Assembly: GCA_028023455.1 (NCBI GenBank)
Contig: JAQFVV010006200.1
Coordinates: forward strand, 1,065,238-1,129,237
Reading direction: 5' to 3'
Origin: Epiperipatus broadwayi
Lineage: Eukaryota; Onychophora; Udeonychophora; Euonychophora; Peripatidae
Length of the DNA: 64,000 nucleotides
The notes below the pieces were generated by a model. The model was not told the origin of the DNA and did not search any database. It was given only the letters and a program-made list of their open reading frames with translations. Within the stretch, counting starts at the first letter, position 1. Every line of letters starts with the position of its first letter. A program made the position numbers and the translations under genes. Shown piece by piece: positions 51,181-62,203 of this stretch.

Positions 51181-52369
51181 AAGTTATTAAAACTATCTTT
51201 AATACTATGGTCTCAGCTACATTAAACTAAATAATTTAAATTATTCTTATAGTATATATTTTGTTTTAGTTGTTAAATATATTTTTTCTTTCTAGTTTAA
51301 GAATTTACTAAGATTACTTCAATAATATCTAAACAGCATTAAACTGTTGCACATGCGCTTTGGATTTTTTAAATATAAAATGAATGAATACTAATACTTC
51401 AACCACATGATAAACTTCAGCAAGGCTTTTTAAAGAAGGGTGAAGAAACTGTTCGTACTGCTAATTGCTTAATTGAAATGACTCGACAAGATCCTGAATT
51501 GTGGTGACTGATGGATCCTCTTTCTACAAGAGTTCAATTACTCCATTCAATATTGTAGAGGGGCAGAAAATGTGGTAGCAGACAAATTATTTAATATCTA
51601 ATTATTATTGCTGATATCACTATATATTTTGTATTGTTACAAGATATTATTTGTTCTCTAAATTAATTTCATGATCTATTTTTTATGTTATTAATCAATA
51701 AGAGAAATATATCTTTTATCTCATATAGAAGACAATTTTTCTTTTTAAAGTTAAAAAAACATTGGTAAGAAATAATCATGGTTTATCTATTTATAGATTT
51801 TGTATATCTGAAAATTCTTTTGCTTAGAACAACTCCACAGTTCTTCAAACTGTCCTACTTTATTTTTGATCACATTAACCCTAGTAAACAGAAAGAATTC
51901 CTTTTCTAGTTTTTTAGAGTGTGTTGAATAAGACTGCTTTATAAGTGGCTTCTATTTTTACTTTTCCATCAGACTGCATTTTTCAGCCAATTTATTTAGG
52001 TTTGTACAGATTTTGGTCAGCATATTAGGATTCATAGTTACATAGAAATCTATAAAGGTCTGTTTGCATAACAAATTTTGGATGTTAACAGCATGCATTT
52101 ATATTATTAACAGTCCTCAAAATACAAAGACAAAAGAAGTAAGATTAAATTGTTGTTTTCCATTCCTTGGACTTGTGCTAATAGAATTGATATCAGTCTT
52201 TTTAGTCATCTTATATACTAAGCATAATTTTTATCAGATAACTTTTTTTAGTACTTACATTAGCAAATGTAGTAAATTTTACCTTCTGTCATTTTCAAGA
52301 ATTTGTTTATTAAAATAAGTGATTGCATGTGTTTATATATTTAATCAACTTTATCTTTCTTATTGCATT
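51181..52369. other. AT-rich spacer, no gene recognised
   Basis: The open frame at 52064-52318 and the stretch near 51420-51560 give no recognisable family. Confidence 0.45.
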
Positions 52370-52414
52370 GCCAAATTCATATAATATTAATATCATATTA
52401 GTTCTTTATTACTT

Positions 52415-52853
52415 AACCACTAAACATCACATGATCACTATCTCTTATACTAGCACATAATCATGTGATATTTAGTGGTTTAACACCAATCCTGCTTAAT
52501 AGGATAGTGGTGGCTATGGTTGTTAGAGAGCCAAAGACACCAAAATGTATTGGGTGCTGAACTGAGTTCAGACCCATATGACTATATAAGCTATTGAGCT
52601 TAGATTGAAAATATTTTTTGTGTTTTCAATTTCATGCTCATAGTTTTGTAGTTAAGTAGAGATAAAAGGTGGTTGCTAGAGGGTTGCATTAGATCCTAAG
52701 ATCTAGATGCAGTGCTCTCAGATCCAAGGCTCCTCACTGATGAAGGCCACAAGCCAGAAACTAGTTTGGGGATATTGTATGAGTAGACACTAGATAGTGA
52801 TTTTATGAACAAGCCTTCTGGCATCCATTGATTACTCTGGTTGGCACAGGGTT
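52415..52853 (+). mobile_element. Family A insertion, copy A5, best A ribozyme
   Basis: A single plus-sense unit of 439 bases starting with a hairpin (AACCACTAAA...TTTAGTGGTT, 52415-52480), then the family body and the ribozyme-like motif, ending in GATTACTCTGGTTGGCACAG. A 14-bp duplication GTTCTTTATTACTT at 52401-52414 and 52854-52867 is exact. The opening hairpin is the small inverted pair of the GATCATGTGATGTTTAGTGG block found at the ends of other A copies. Confidence 0.82.
52732..52771 (+). ncRNA. Hammerhead-ribozyme-like motif in A5
   Basis: Stem I CCTCA (52732-52736) pairs with TGGGG (52767-52771): four Watson-Crick and one G-T. Core CTGATGA (52737-52743) is exact. Stem II is only GGC/GCC with an A-A mismatch beside the core. 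GAA (52757-52759), palindrome ACTAGT (52760-52765), T52766 as cleavage base. The layout equals family B with a different palindrome. The short, mismatched stem II is the weak point. Confidence 0.6.
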
Positions 52854-53035
52854 GTTCTTTATTACTTATATATCATTATATATGTTCATGTATATTTGTA
52901 TTCGTGTATTTGTATTGTGTTTGTTATAGTTCTGAAGAAGATTGTAGGGACAATCAAAACTATCAATAATGAGTTGTGAAAGCATTGTAAAAGTAATAAA
53001 GAACTATTATGATATTAATATTATATTTAATCTAA

Positions 53036-53340
53036 CTAGTAAGGGAAAATATACTGTTATTTTTTTTTCTGTCATTAAATTTAGAAAAGAGATTGTTCAA
53101 AACTCACTCTTTTATTATAAGAACATTTGATTTATAGTGACTACAGACTTAACTAAAAAAATTTTTATTTGTGTTTAAATATTCAGTATATAACTATTAA
53201 TTCTAAACTCATCGATTTATTTAACAATTTTTATTGTTACTGAATACAGAAATAAATAAAGTATGTCTGATCCAATCATAAGTATTTTAATCCTCAAAAT
53301 CAAATGCTACACATTAAAATGTAACTATTTCTAATAATTA
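53036..53340. other. AT-rich spacer, no gene seen
   Basis: Nothing recognised. Confidence 0.5.
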
Positions 53341-54117
53341 TTACTTTACAAATACCTAGGTCAGATTATTAATACAGATGGAAACATAATGGAGGAAATT
53401 AATCATAGAATTAAACTTGGTTGGAGTGCTTTTGGTAGAAATAACTTGATACTAAAAGGAAATATGCCTATGTGTTTGAAAAGAATGGTTTTTAACAAAT
53501 GTGTTTTACCAGTTCTTACTTATGGATCTGAGACTTGGACACTTAATAGAAGAGCAATACAGAGACTTCAGACCACTCAAAGGAGTATGGAGAGATGTAT
53601 GTTGGGAGTAACAAGAAGAGATCGAAAACGCAATGTATGGGTAAGACAACAAACAGGTGTTACTGACCTTATTGAAAAAATTAAAAGATTGAAATGGAGT
53701 TGAGCTGGACATATTGCTAGAATAAATGATAATAGATGGACAATTGAAATTTTAAACTGGATTCCAAGAGATTGTAAAAGACCCAGAAAGAGACCACATG
53801 TGAGATGGATGGATGAAATAAGAAAATGTGCAGGGGTGTTGTGGAAAAGAGAAGCTAAAGATCGAAGAAGATGGATTAAACTTGGAGAGACCTTCATCCT
53901 GCAGTGGATTGATAATGGTGATTGAAATTTTAAACTGGATTCCAAGAGATTGTAAAAGACCCAGAAAGAGACCACATGTGAGATGGATGGATGAAATAAG
54001 AAAATGTGCAGGGGTGTTGTGGAAAAGAGAAGCTAAAGATCGGAGAAGATGGATTAAACTTGGAGAGACCTTCATCCTGCAGTGGATTGATAATGGTTGA
54101 TGATGATGATGATGATG
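53341..54117 (+). pseudogene. RTE-like LINE 3' end, best copy (family R), with 178-bp tandem duplication
   Basis: Begins at KYLGQIINTDG, the motif after the RT catalytic core. It continues through VLPVLTYGSETWTL, RSMERCMLG, KRLKWS, one stop at 53701-53703 (TGA in place of an expected Trp codon), AGHIAR, RWTIEILNWIPRDCKR and RWMDEIRKCAG to the end at QWIDNG. The tail is a pure TGA/GAT repeat (54097-54117). Segment 53743-53920 is repeated at 53921-54098 with one base difference; 178 is not a multiple of 3, so the duplication shifts frame. The RT core and endonuclease are absent. Confidence 0.85.
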
Positions 54118-54506
54118 TTTATTTATAAAATAAAATATATACTATTTTCCATCTTCTGTAATACATCTTATTTACATTGAGAAAAGTTTTTTATATTAAA
54201 AATAGAAATTTTTTTTTGTTTTGATTTAATTATTTCAGATATTATTGAGTGCATACATAGAGAGAAAAAACTATGATAACTCTGCCACTAAAATGCAATA
54301 AATTAAAAACAACAATGATATTGCTTCATACTTAGAAAAAAATATTGCATTTTTGATTGTCTTTGATAAGGATGCATTGCACTGCAAATGCATTAAGATT
54401 GGATTTAATATTTTAAATGCTTTATCCAAGTATGAAGTGATATTAGTGTTGCCTTTAATTTATTATATATATAGTGTACTGTTACAATAAATAAATAAAA
54501 TTATAC
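54118..54506. other. AT-rich spacer, no gene seen
   Basis: Nothing recognised. Confidence 0.5.
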
Positions 54507-54712
54507 CTATTTCGTGCTGTTTCAGCACTCATCAGTTGGTCTAGCATGAAATACGTATCTTGGTGATTATTTATCTTTTTCACATGTATGTGGTCATGTG
54601 TATCAGTTGAATAAGATGAAGTGAATAGCTATATGGAGCTTGAAAGTCTGAGTTCAAATCCCTCCTAATTATATTAAGTTCAGTATAGACAATATACTTG
54701 AATCTAAATATA
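54507..54712 (+). mobile_element. Family B insertion, copy B8, inverted junction inside the ribozyme
   Basis: 54507-54540 reads on the minus strand as ACCAA, CTGATGA, GTGCT, loop GAAAC, AGCAC, GAAA. At 54541 the sequence switches to plus sense at CTAGCATGAAATACGT and runs to the TTCAAATCCC end. The switch lies within or next to the stem II loop. The minus half has a perfect canonical stem II. No clear target duplication (the flanks are AATAAAT-rich). Confidence 0.65.
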
Positions 54713-54816
54713 ACAAATAAATATGTAAATAATTTTGAGAAATTTTGGATGCCAAGTAAAATATATTTTCAAACTTCAAGTCACTAATCATTTCCAGAGC
54801 TTCCTAAGACAAAATT

Positions 54817-54845
54817 GAATGATGATGATGATGATGATGATGATG

Positions 54846-54883
<38 letters not shown>

Positions 54884-54925
54884 CACCACCACCATCATTA
54901 TCATCATCATTATTATTATTTAACA
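54817..54925 (+). repeat. Compound GAT/TTA/CAC/ATC microsatellite
   Basis: (GAT)n, then (TTA)n, then CACCACCACC and ATTATCATCATC. Possibly an old RTE-like tail, but no element sequence precedes it. Confidence 0.85.
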
Positions 54926-54980
54926 TTTTCCAAGAGTATAGTACAACAATGAAAGCTTTCTACATGTCAAACATTTCTTG

Positions 54981-54988
54981 AGTGTATG
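54981..54988 (+). repeat. hAT target-site duplication, left
   Basis: AGTGTATG, identical to 59197-59204; 8 bp is the length expected for hAT transposons. Confidence 0.8.
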
Positions 54989-55869
54989 CAGGGCTGGGGG
55001 AAGGCAATAATCAAAGTAAGCAAAGCATGAGAGTGTTGAGACAAGAGGGGCACAAAAACAGTGCAGGATTAAACATACATTTTTGTTGTTACAAATATTA
55101 ATTAATTTATAAATATTAATTAATGTGATTTGATTCATTATTTCTACAAAATAAGGAAATATAAGCACATTAAAATAAATTATCATTTGTTGAAATGAGA
55201 TTTGTCAGTTATATCTTTTTACAGTAGGTTTACACAATCCATATTTCACAACAGGATGCTATGTGATGTGAAAATGGAGCAGTCCATTTTACTATTACTA
55301 TCCATGCCTTTATATATATTGTTGTGGTTATTTGGTATCTCTAAAATAATAATAAACATAACTTCAAAATTTTTATTGGTTTATTATAAAAATATTACCT
55401 TAAATTTATTGTATCAAGCAAAATTAAAAAAAAAAATCCAAGATGCCTCACTCATATCTTTATAGCATTAAAAATTCTTGTAATAATTTTGGAAAAATAA
55501 TGGTTTTCTATTTAGTTTTAAAAACAACATAAAGATAAATTTAAAAAGAAAAAAAAGGAGGCAATACAATAATAAAATACATAATATTGTATAAATGTGA
55601 ATAAATTAGTTAAAATAGGATCAGTAAAGCAATATTTATTTTAGTGCACACATAATGGTAAAACTATTTATAGTAATGGTATAAATTTTAACTCAATAAT
55701 TAAATGAGAATATATGTGTATGTTTAAATATAAAGGAATACTATTTTAAAATATTTAGGTAAAGTTTTAAATTTTAAATAAAATCTCAATTATTGTGAGA
55801 ACAGTAAATAAAACAAAAATCATTTATTTTAATATATGTAATATAAATAGTTGTTATGTATATTTAATT

Positions 55870-55975
55870 TTAATTTAGAAGGGATGTGAACTCAGACTTA
55901 ATATCTTCTAAATTACATTAATTTCAATATAGACAATACAGTATACTTATATTTAAATATTACATATTTAATTTC
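55870..55975 (+). repeat. Family B terminal relic inside the hAT
   Basis: GGGATGTGAACTCAGACTT followed by ATTACATTAATTTCAATATA and GTATACTTATATTT resembles the outer end of B copies such as B7 and B8. Decayed. Confidence 0.45.
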
Positions 55976-56491
55976 ATTAAAGTATAATATTTTATTTAAA
56001 TGTTTTAAAATATTAAGTGCATATCTCTCAACTGTCATAATAAATAAACAAAACATCTGAAAAATATTCATCTCAGTAAAATGCATTTAAAAAATGAAAT
56101 TTAAAGGTATTTTTGATATAGAAAATTATAAGATATTTTGTCAGCACCAAAAGTTGTTTACTGCTACCATTTAAAGCAAATATTTAAAAAAGTGGTGTAT
56201 ACCTGCATATATTTATTTTAACCTAGTTTTAAAAATCGATGGAAATCATCTTTGCAAACAATTTTCTTAGAAATGCTAGAAAATTTCACTTCTTAGGAAA
56301 TTGCTAATTATCCACTTTACACCTATACAAATGAAGAAAAACAACTTATTGTGATTTTCTTAAAGTTTACCACATAATTGGATTGATTCAAAAGAAACAA
56401 TTTTGTCATCATTTATTGTTCCACCAGACCTAATTCTTCTCCATCCTCTGTGATTTTATAATTAAAAAACATTCTAAAATATTTCATCAAG

Positions 56492-58272
56492 ATATGTAAT
56501 ATACAAATCAATATATATATATCAAAATATAGTAAAATTTACATAAATTATATTATTTTTAGAAGTACTTTTGACTAAACATTTTGTAGACTTTATCAAC
56601 TATTTAACATTGAATAATCAAAATGAGACAACCTTCAACAATACCCATAGTTCAATTTAGATTTTCCACAATTCTATTATCTTAACATTTGATGACTGGT
56701 AATTCATTAACATTTGACGATTTCTTGAAATCAACATAGCCTCTTTTATTTTATGTTTATTATGACAATGTTCAATTTGAATAATTTTCATATTTTTATA
56801 ATCAAATTGAAATCCATATTGACAAGATTTATTATGATCAAATATAACAGATGATGAATTAAGAATATAAATATAGAGTTACATGATACAATTTGTACTT
56901 TTGATATAAATGAAATGTATGGATCAATAGATTGAATTGAGTCAATTAATATTATTTATAATGCTCTTGTTTCAAAAAATGTAAAGTCTGATATTATAGA
57001 TTTTATTATAAAAGTATTACAGTTTATTGATAAAAATATTTATGTTAATTTTAATAATGAATATTATAAAATGATTTATAGTTGGCCAATGGGTCTTCCT
57101 GCTGTTGCTCAAATTTGTATTTTGTTATATCAACTTATGAAATTAAAATTTTAAAGCAATTGAAATAGCAAAAAATTAAAGTTTATCATAGATATGTGGA
57201 TGATGTTTTTATTTGTGGAAAACAAGATTTAATAATCAATTTATTTAATGAATTAAATCAGATTAAGGATACAAAGTGGGTTATAACTGAAGAGAAATAC
57301 AATTCCTTAAAATTCTTGGATATTCAAGTTACATGTAATGATTACAGTTTGGATTATCTTATGTTAATTAAACCAATTGAAAGTAGAGGTTTTATTCCAT
57401 ATGAATCACATGTATCTATATGTCATAAGTTGTCTGGATTGAAATCATTCTTATTTCAAAATGAAAAATTGTGCAAATATTCTAGTGATAAAATAAAAAA
57501 TGTACATTTATTTGTTAATGACTTATTGAAAATTGGCTATTATAAAAATGCTATTACTAATATTATTAAAAAATTTAAAAGGAATCAACTTATATAATAA
57601 AATTAAAAATAAAAATAATATCAAAATGAAATGGATTTCAATGCCATTTATATAGGATGAGCAGATCAAGTTTATTAGGAGAATTTATAATGGTTTGTGT
57701 CATATTGCTTTTTTTTTCAACAAATAATATAAATAGATTACTTAATAACTCTAAAATTCAAAATTCAAAGTTTAATCAAAATTCTATTATATATAAATTT
57801 ATATGTGGATGTGGCTTACATTTGAGAAGAGAATAAAAGAGCATATGCTTTTATATAATAGAATTCAAAAAGAGAAAAAATCTGGAATAGATGTAAATAA
57901 ACCTTCATCATCTGTTATATTTGATCATAATAAATGTTGTCAATATGGATTTCAATTTGATTATAAAAATATGAAAATTATTCAAATTGAACTTTGTCAT
58001 AATAAATGTAAAATAAAAGCGGCTATGTTGATTTCAAGAAATCATCAAATGTTAATGAATCGCCAGTCATCAAATGTTAAGATAACAGAATTGTGTGAAA
58101 TCTGAATTGAACTATGAGTATTGATGAAGGTTGTCTCGTTTTGATTATTCAATGTTATATAGTCGATAAAGACTATAAAATGTTTAGTCGAAAATACTTT
58201 TAAAAATAATATAATTTATGTAAATTTTACTGTATTTTGATATATGTATATATTGATTTGTATATTACATAT
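56492..58272 (+). mobile_element. Penelope-like element P3 with 368-bp inverted terminal repeats, nested in the hAT
   Basis: 56492-56859 is the near-perfect reverse complement of 57904-58272. The inverted arms contain the 3' part of the GIY-YIG coding region plus the 3' UTR, as in Penelope-like elements whose 5' repeat is an inverted copy of the 3' end. The coding part between them starts inside the RT. A motif at about 58152-58192 (CGATAAA, GACTA/TAGTC stem, GAAAATAC) has hammerhead layout but a changed core. I found no target duplication. Confidence 0.8.
56885..58105 (+). pseudogene. Penelope-like RT and GIY-YIG endonuclease remnant
   Basis: Order visible: FDINEMYGSI (about 56898, RT motif A with catalytic Asp), a stop, WPMGLPAVAQICILLYQ (about 57085-57135), stops and a shift, then RYVDDVFICG (57190 on; the catalytic DD pair) opening a clean frame to 57597. 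That frame has KFLDIQV and an LMLIKP segment, typical after the DD motif in Penelope-like RTs. Next, in other frames, come FNQNSIIYKFICGCG (about 57770-57825), which is the start of the GIY-YIG region, KRIKEHMLLYNRIQ (57827 on), and KIKAAMLISRNHQMLMNRQ near 58006-58062 as its C-terminus. At least five stops or shifts. The N-terminal part of the protein is absent. Confidence 0.8.
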
Positions 58273-58802
58273 ATTGAGGATCGAATACAGATATTAAACT
58301 TAATTTATATATATATAGTTGCTTTATTGAAATAAAGACAAGAGGAAAGCTCAAATAAAAAAGAGGTTTTATAGATAATGTAATTTAAATTATATATAGT
58401 ATTATAATTTCAATATCATGACTTAGTATGTAATTTGTTTTGACGAGAGATTATTAATTAATATTTTTATTTATCCATAATTTAAATATAATAGTTTATA
58501 TGTTTTATTGATCTCTAAAGTTGTTTATGCTGTTACAATTAAAGGCCATAAGGTATCTAAAGAGTAAGTGCAAATGATTATATAGTTTGAAGTATTTGAT
58601 AAAAATTATCCCTTTTGTTTATCAGTATAGGTATGTTAAAAATTGTATGAAGATTTATATAATTCGTTACTTTTGTGGAAATACGATATTTATAAATAAT
58701 ATTGTTTAGTGAAGGAAAGCTTTTAGCAACATGCAGCATAGTATTTTATTGTTAAATGTTAGCTTAGATAAGTATCTTATGCAATAAAAATTTATTTTCA
58801 AA

Positions 58803-59028
58803 GTGAATTACTTCAATTCAAAAATGCACTTGATATTCTAACTTATATTCATGAAAATGATTTGACCCAAATTTCAGCATATCATTAAGAATATTACTAA
58901 CTCCTCCTACAAGTGTTGCTAGTGGAGAGAAAGATCATTTTTGAAATTAAAAATTATAAAAAGATTGGCTGGAAAATTTGGTAGTGATAACTCAATGTTG
59001 GTGATATTGTATCTAGATTTAGTTCTGT
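58803..59028 (+). pseudogene. hAT transposase C-terminal dimerisation domain remnant
   Basis: One frame gives SELLQFKNALDILTYIHEND; another gives ILLTPPTSVASGEKDHF (58891 on) followed by K/L-rich pieces with stops. In the family this is the block LTLPVTVASGERSFSKLK of the hAT C-terminal domain. Its position about 170-390 bases from the right end fits a transposase read left to right. Too decayed to be functional. Confidence 0.7.
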
Positions 59029-59196
59029 AAAAGCTTGGGAAGTAAATTTATAATTATGTAATAATAATATTTTTCATTGTTATCTTTAATAAAACATTAA
59101 TATGTATATAAAATCGCATAGGATGTTTTATTTAGGGGGGGAGGGGCACCAAATATTTTTTGCATAAGGGCACTGATGAGCCTTTCTCTGGCCCTA

Positions 59197-59204
59197 AGTG
59201 TATG
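59197..59204 (+). repeat. hAT target-site duplication, right
   Basis: AGTGTATG, identical to 54981-54988. Confidence 0.8.
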
Positions 59205-60480
59205 TGTATGCATAAATTACACTCTCTTTTAAAGAGGAAAGATTCGCTTTTGATTTGAAGCTTATTACAGAGTTTACATATTTACTTTTTATATGTGTGC
59301 GCATTTAATTAAAACAATACTGGAAGTCAATGTAATTTTTGAATTATTTTTTCATCAGCTATCTTAACACTTTCTTGTTTATAAAGATGTAATATATATA
59401 TATTGAGCACATAGTTTTTCGGGAATCATATATTATCCAAACACTGAACAAATAACTTCGAGCTTCAATCCAAGAACTATGTGCCATATCATAACATTAA
59501 TAGTTATTTTAAACAATATTTTTATTGACAGATGGCAGCACATTCTTTGTAACTGAAAGCGTTTTATTTAAATGTATATTTTAAGAAATAGTGACTGATG
59601 CAAAATCTTTTGTTTAAAAATCTCAATTTTATCATTCTTTCCCAAGAACGAGTAGAGAAGCTGTCAAAACGAGTCGTATTTTCTTTAGATAATTCACGTT
59701 ACACAATTGAAATGTATAAACTTAAAAGTGACAATGCATATAAAGGGGGTGTTTTTAATATATATGTCTTAAACAATAGCGTATATATATTTTTTATCTG
59801 TCTATATAAATGAAGATATAATGCATATCTTATATAAGACATGTTTATTTTAGTAATTCTTAATATCAAGGTACAACGAGTTAAGAAGTTAATTGCAAGT
59901 AAGAATAAGTTTCAACTACTGATAATCAGATGTAATCCTTTGGACTATGTGATCTATTGCCTATTTATTACAATGTCTTTCGGAGACAAAAAATTTAACA
60001 TACATGGGTATATAAAAAACTTAAAAACTGATATTAGTTTTCACATGGAAAAGTTTTGTAAGCAATAGCAGTTCTATTAATAATTACGTTAAAAGTCCAT
60101 TTATTTATATATAATCAAAAGTAAATATATAAATAAGATTAATTATTTCAGATGTAGTAGATATATTCTTCATCGTCAACTATCATGCTCAATGTAATTT
60201 AGTGCAGTGGTAGGATGGTGAATTCTAGAGCTCCATATCTATAGATTGTGACTCATCTCTGTGACTTTTGAGACTTGAACTTCATAAGCACTCACTGGGT
60301 ACAAATCATTCAATAATATACATACCAATTATAATCATGCCACTAATAAATAGAGTTCTTGGTTTCAAATGGTCCACCATTTTTTATCTTTTCCTGGTCT
60401 TATGACCGAACTTTCAAAAAAATTGACTGAGTAGATGTTATGATCGAACTTTCAAAAAATTGACTGAGTAGATGCCAGGC
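59205..60480. other. Spacer, no gene recognised
   Basis: Open frames at 59598-59813 and 59841-60068 have no recognisable feature. A 36-base tandem duplication lies at about 60402-60475 (CGAACTTTCAAAAAA...TTGACTGAGTAGATG). An A-box-like TAGTGCAGTGGTAGGATG near 60199-60216 lacks a matching B box. Confidence 0.45.
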
Positions 60481-60524
60481 TAACTTCTCACACGAATAAT
60501 GTAAAAAAAAATCTCAATTCATTT

Positions 60525-60855
60525 AATTGAATGTTATATGACTTTTCAGCTATCATCGGATTTGCAATAAAATGGAAGGCTAAAGAGTTGTGGGTTGGAA
60601 TAGTTTGAAGCCTGTCCATTAAATTATAAAGATTGGCTATCTTAATATAAAGCTGGATGAGCACTGATTGTATAGATGTGTGGAGATGGTAATCTGAACC
60701 AACTGATGAGTGCTGGTTTAGCACGAAATACGTTTGTTGGTGATTATTTATCTTTTCAACATGTGGGTGATCAGGTGGGTTAGCAATATAAGATGGCACT
60801 GAGAGTTATGGGTCGTGTGAAAGTCTGAATTCGAATCCTGCATATATTAAATATT
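60525..60855 (+). mobile_element. Family B insertion, copy B9, best conserved ribozyme stems
   Basis: Plus-sense single copy: GAAGCCTGTCCATTAAA, GGCTATCTTAATATAA, ribozyme region, TTATCTTTTCAACATGTG, then GTCTGAATTCGAATCCTG at the end, like B2. Left boundary approximate; no target duplication identified. Confidence 0.7.
60698..60741 (+). ncRNA. Hammerhead-ribozyme-like motif in B9
   Basis: Stem I ACCAA (60698-60702) with TTGGT (60737-60741); exact core CTGATGA (60703-60709); stem II GTGCT/AGCAC, five perfect pairs with the standard G-C next to the core, loop GGTTT; GAA (60725-60727); ATACGTTT (palindrome changed at one position). The cleavage base is G60736, where a hammerhead needs A, C or T. 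So folding is well preserved but cleavage is probably lost in this copy; B1 has the permitted A. Confidence 0.72.
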
Positions 60856-60859
60856 CTTT

Positions 60860-61999
60860 TATGTAACTGCATAATAATCTACATTTTTTACAATCTATCT
60901 TTTTCTATTCATCTGCTACAATTATATATATATATATTTAAAAATTATGATTAATTTTCACTTTCATATTTCAAATCTACGATTGTAGACTTGGGGATGG
61001 GAGAAGTATGCCAACCAGATTTTCCCAGTTACAATGTTTCATGTAACTTTCCAAATATATATCTAAAATTTAATGAAATACAATAATTAGAAATGATTAT
61101 TAATTATATAAATATCTGTTAAAACACTCATTGTTATGAATAAGTGATTGATATGTATAAAGTCAAAACATTTTTTTTTTTTGTAGAGTTATTTATTTTT
61201 TAAAAAATTGGTGAGTTGAATTTTATTGCAGAAACCATAGGGATTGACTTCCCCAAATCTCTAGCTTTGTGCTTGAAATGTAATTTCTGAAACATATATA
61301 TTTAAACAATTGTTTATGCTTTTGATAATGAATTTAAATTAAAATAAAATGTAAATCAAAAGAAAAAAAATCATGATAGTTTAATGTTTCCTTTTAAAAA
61401 TCTTTATCCCCCCCCCCATTATATATATTTTAAACAAATATTTCTACCTTATATTTTTTAATAATAACCTCCATATTGAATGTGATGATGTGAAGAATTT
61501 ATTTCTGATAGTAGTGACCTCTATTGTTGTTCAAATCAATTGTTATAATCATATATTACCTGTGATTTCTATATTCACACTTTCAATTATTCAGGACTAA
61601 AAAACATTAAATAAAAAGGAGAAAGAAATTAATAGAAAATAAATTTTTAATTTTCTAAAGTTTAATTTTTTTAGTTTACAATGCAACTACTAGTCGCTGT
61701 AATAAGCAGCTGATATCTTTTCAATAAAGCGTTCGTTTTTCTGATTTATTACAATGTAAACTTATATGCAGTAAACTCATATAAAAAATTATTGAAAATT
61801 AAATTGAGAGAGTGCAAACTTCTCAAGCGCTTGTGACTATTAGTAACCAATCAGATCTTACAAAAATGGCTTACAAAAAGAAATAGAATGTAAATATGAG
61901 AGAAGTTTATATTAAATTAATTTAAACATTTTGACTAATTTAAGATAAAATTTACGAGAATTTTGAAACTTTCTATAGTATAATAGAAATTATTATTAC
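60860..61999. other. AT-rich spacer before the Gypsy element
   Basis: Poly-T at 61171-61183, a C run at 61408-61417. No gene recognised. Confidence 0.5.
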
Positions 62000-62196
62000 T
62001 GTGATGTCTTACGATCCATGATGATTTTTCTATCATGACGTCATTTAAGGAATGACTGCGGAACTAGACTATTATTGTCTGCAGTATGAATGGTAACCGT
62101 AACTAGTAAACAAATACTTTGGATAGCGCTAATTCGTTCTTAAAATCATAACAAGTTTTTAGCTGGTTTTGTTATTCTAGAGACTAAAACACTACA
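62000..62196 (+). repeat. Probable 5' LTR of the Gypsy element (boundaries inferred)
   Basis: A TG at 62000 (TGTGATGTCTTACG) and a CA at 62196 (ACACTACA), just before the primer-binding site, would give a 197-base LTR, short but within the range of some Gypsy clades. The palindrome TGACGTCA at 62036-62043 is a perfect CREB/ATF-type site and could act in the LTR promoter. The right LTR is outside the window, so the limits cannot be confirmed here. Confidence 0.45.
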
Positions 62197-62203
62197 CCAG
62201 TTT

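Larger units (their letters stand above)
52370..53035 (+). mobile_element. Penelope-like terminal relic P4 interrupted by A5
   Basis: AATATTAATATCATATTAG plus TTCTTTATTACT at 52383-52412 and their complement at about 52995-53030 form a short inverted pair. The right part carries a hammerhead-like motif at 52931-52962 (CTGAAGA, A, GATTGT/ACAATC stem, AAAAC). Family A copy A5 sits inside it. No coding remains. Confidence 0.5.
54989..59196 (+). mobile_element. hAT DNA transposon relic carrying nested insertions
   Basis: Left end CAGGGCTGGGGGAAGGC, right end (complement) TAGGGCCAGAGAAAGGC: short imperfect terminal inverted repeats of hAT type, flanked by an exact 8-bp duplication. Near both ends the motif GGGGCAC is shared. 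Total 4208 bases, of which 56492-58272 is a nested Penelope-like element. A C-terminal transposase dimerisation relic is at 58803-59028. No zinc finger or catalytic part is readable in the left half. The element cannot move by its own protein. Confidence 0.8.

Noticed and set aside
60195-60260. tRNA-like A box TAGTGCAGTGGTAGGATG
   Set aside because: No B box or paired stems at the right distance.
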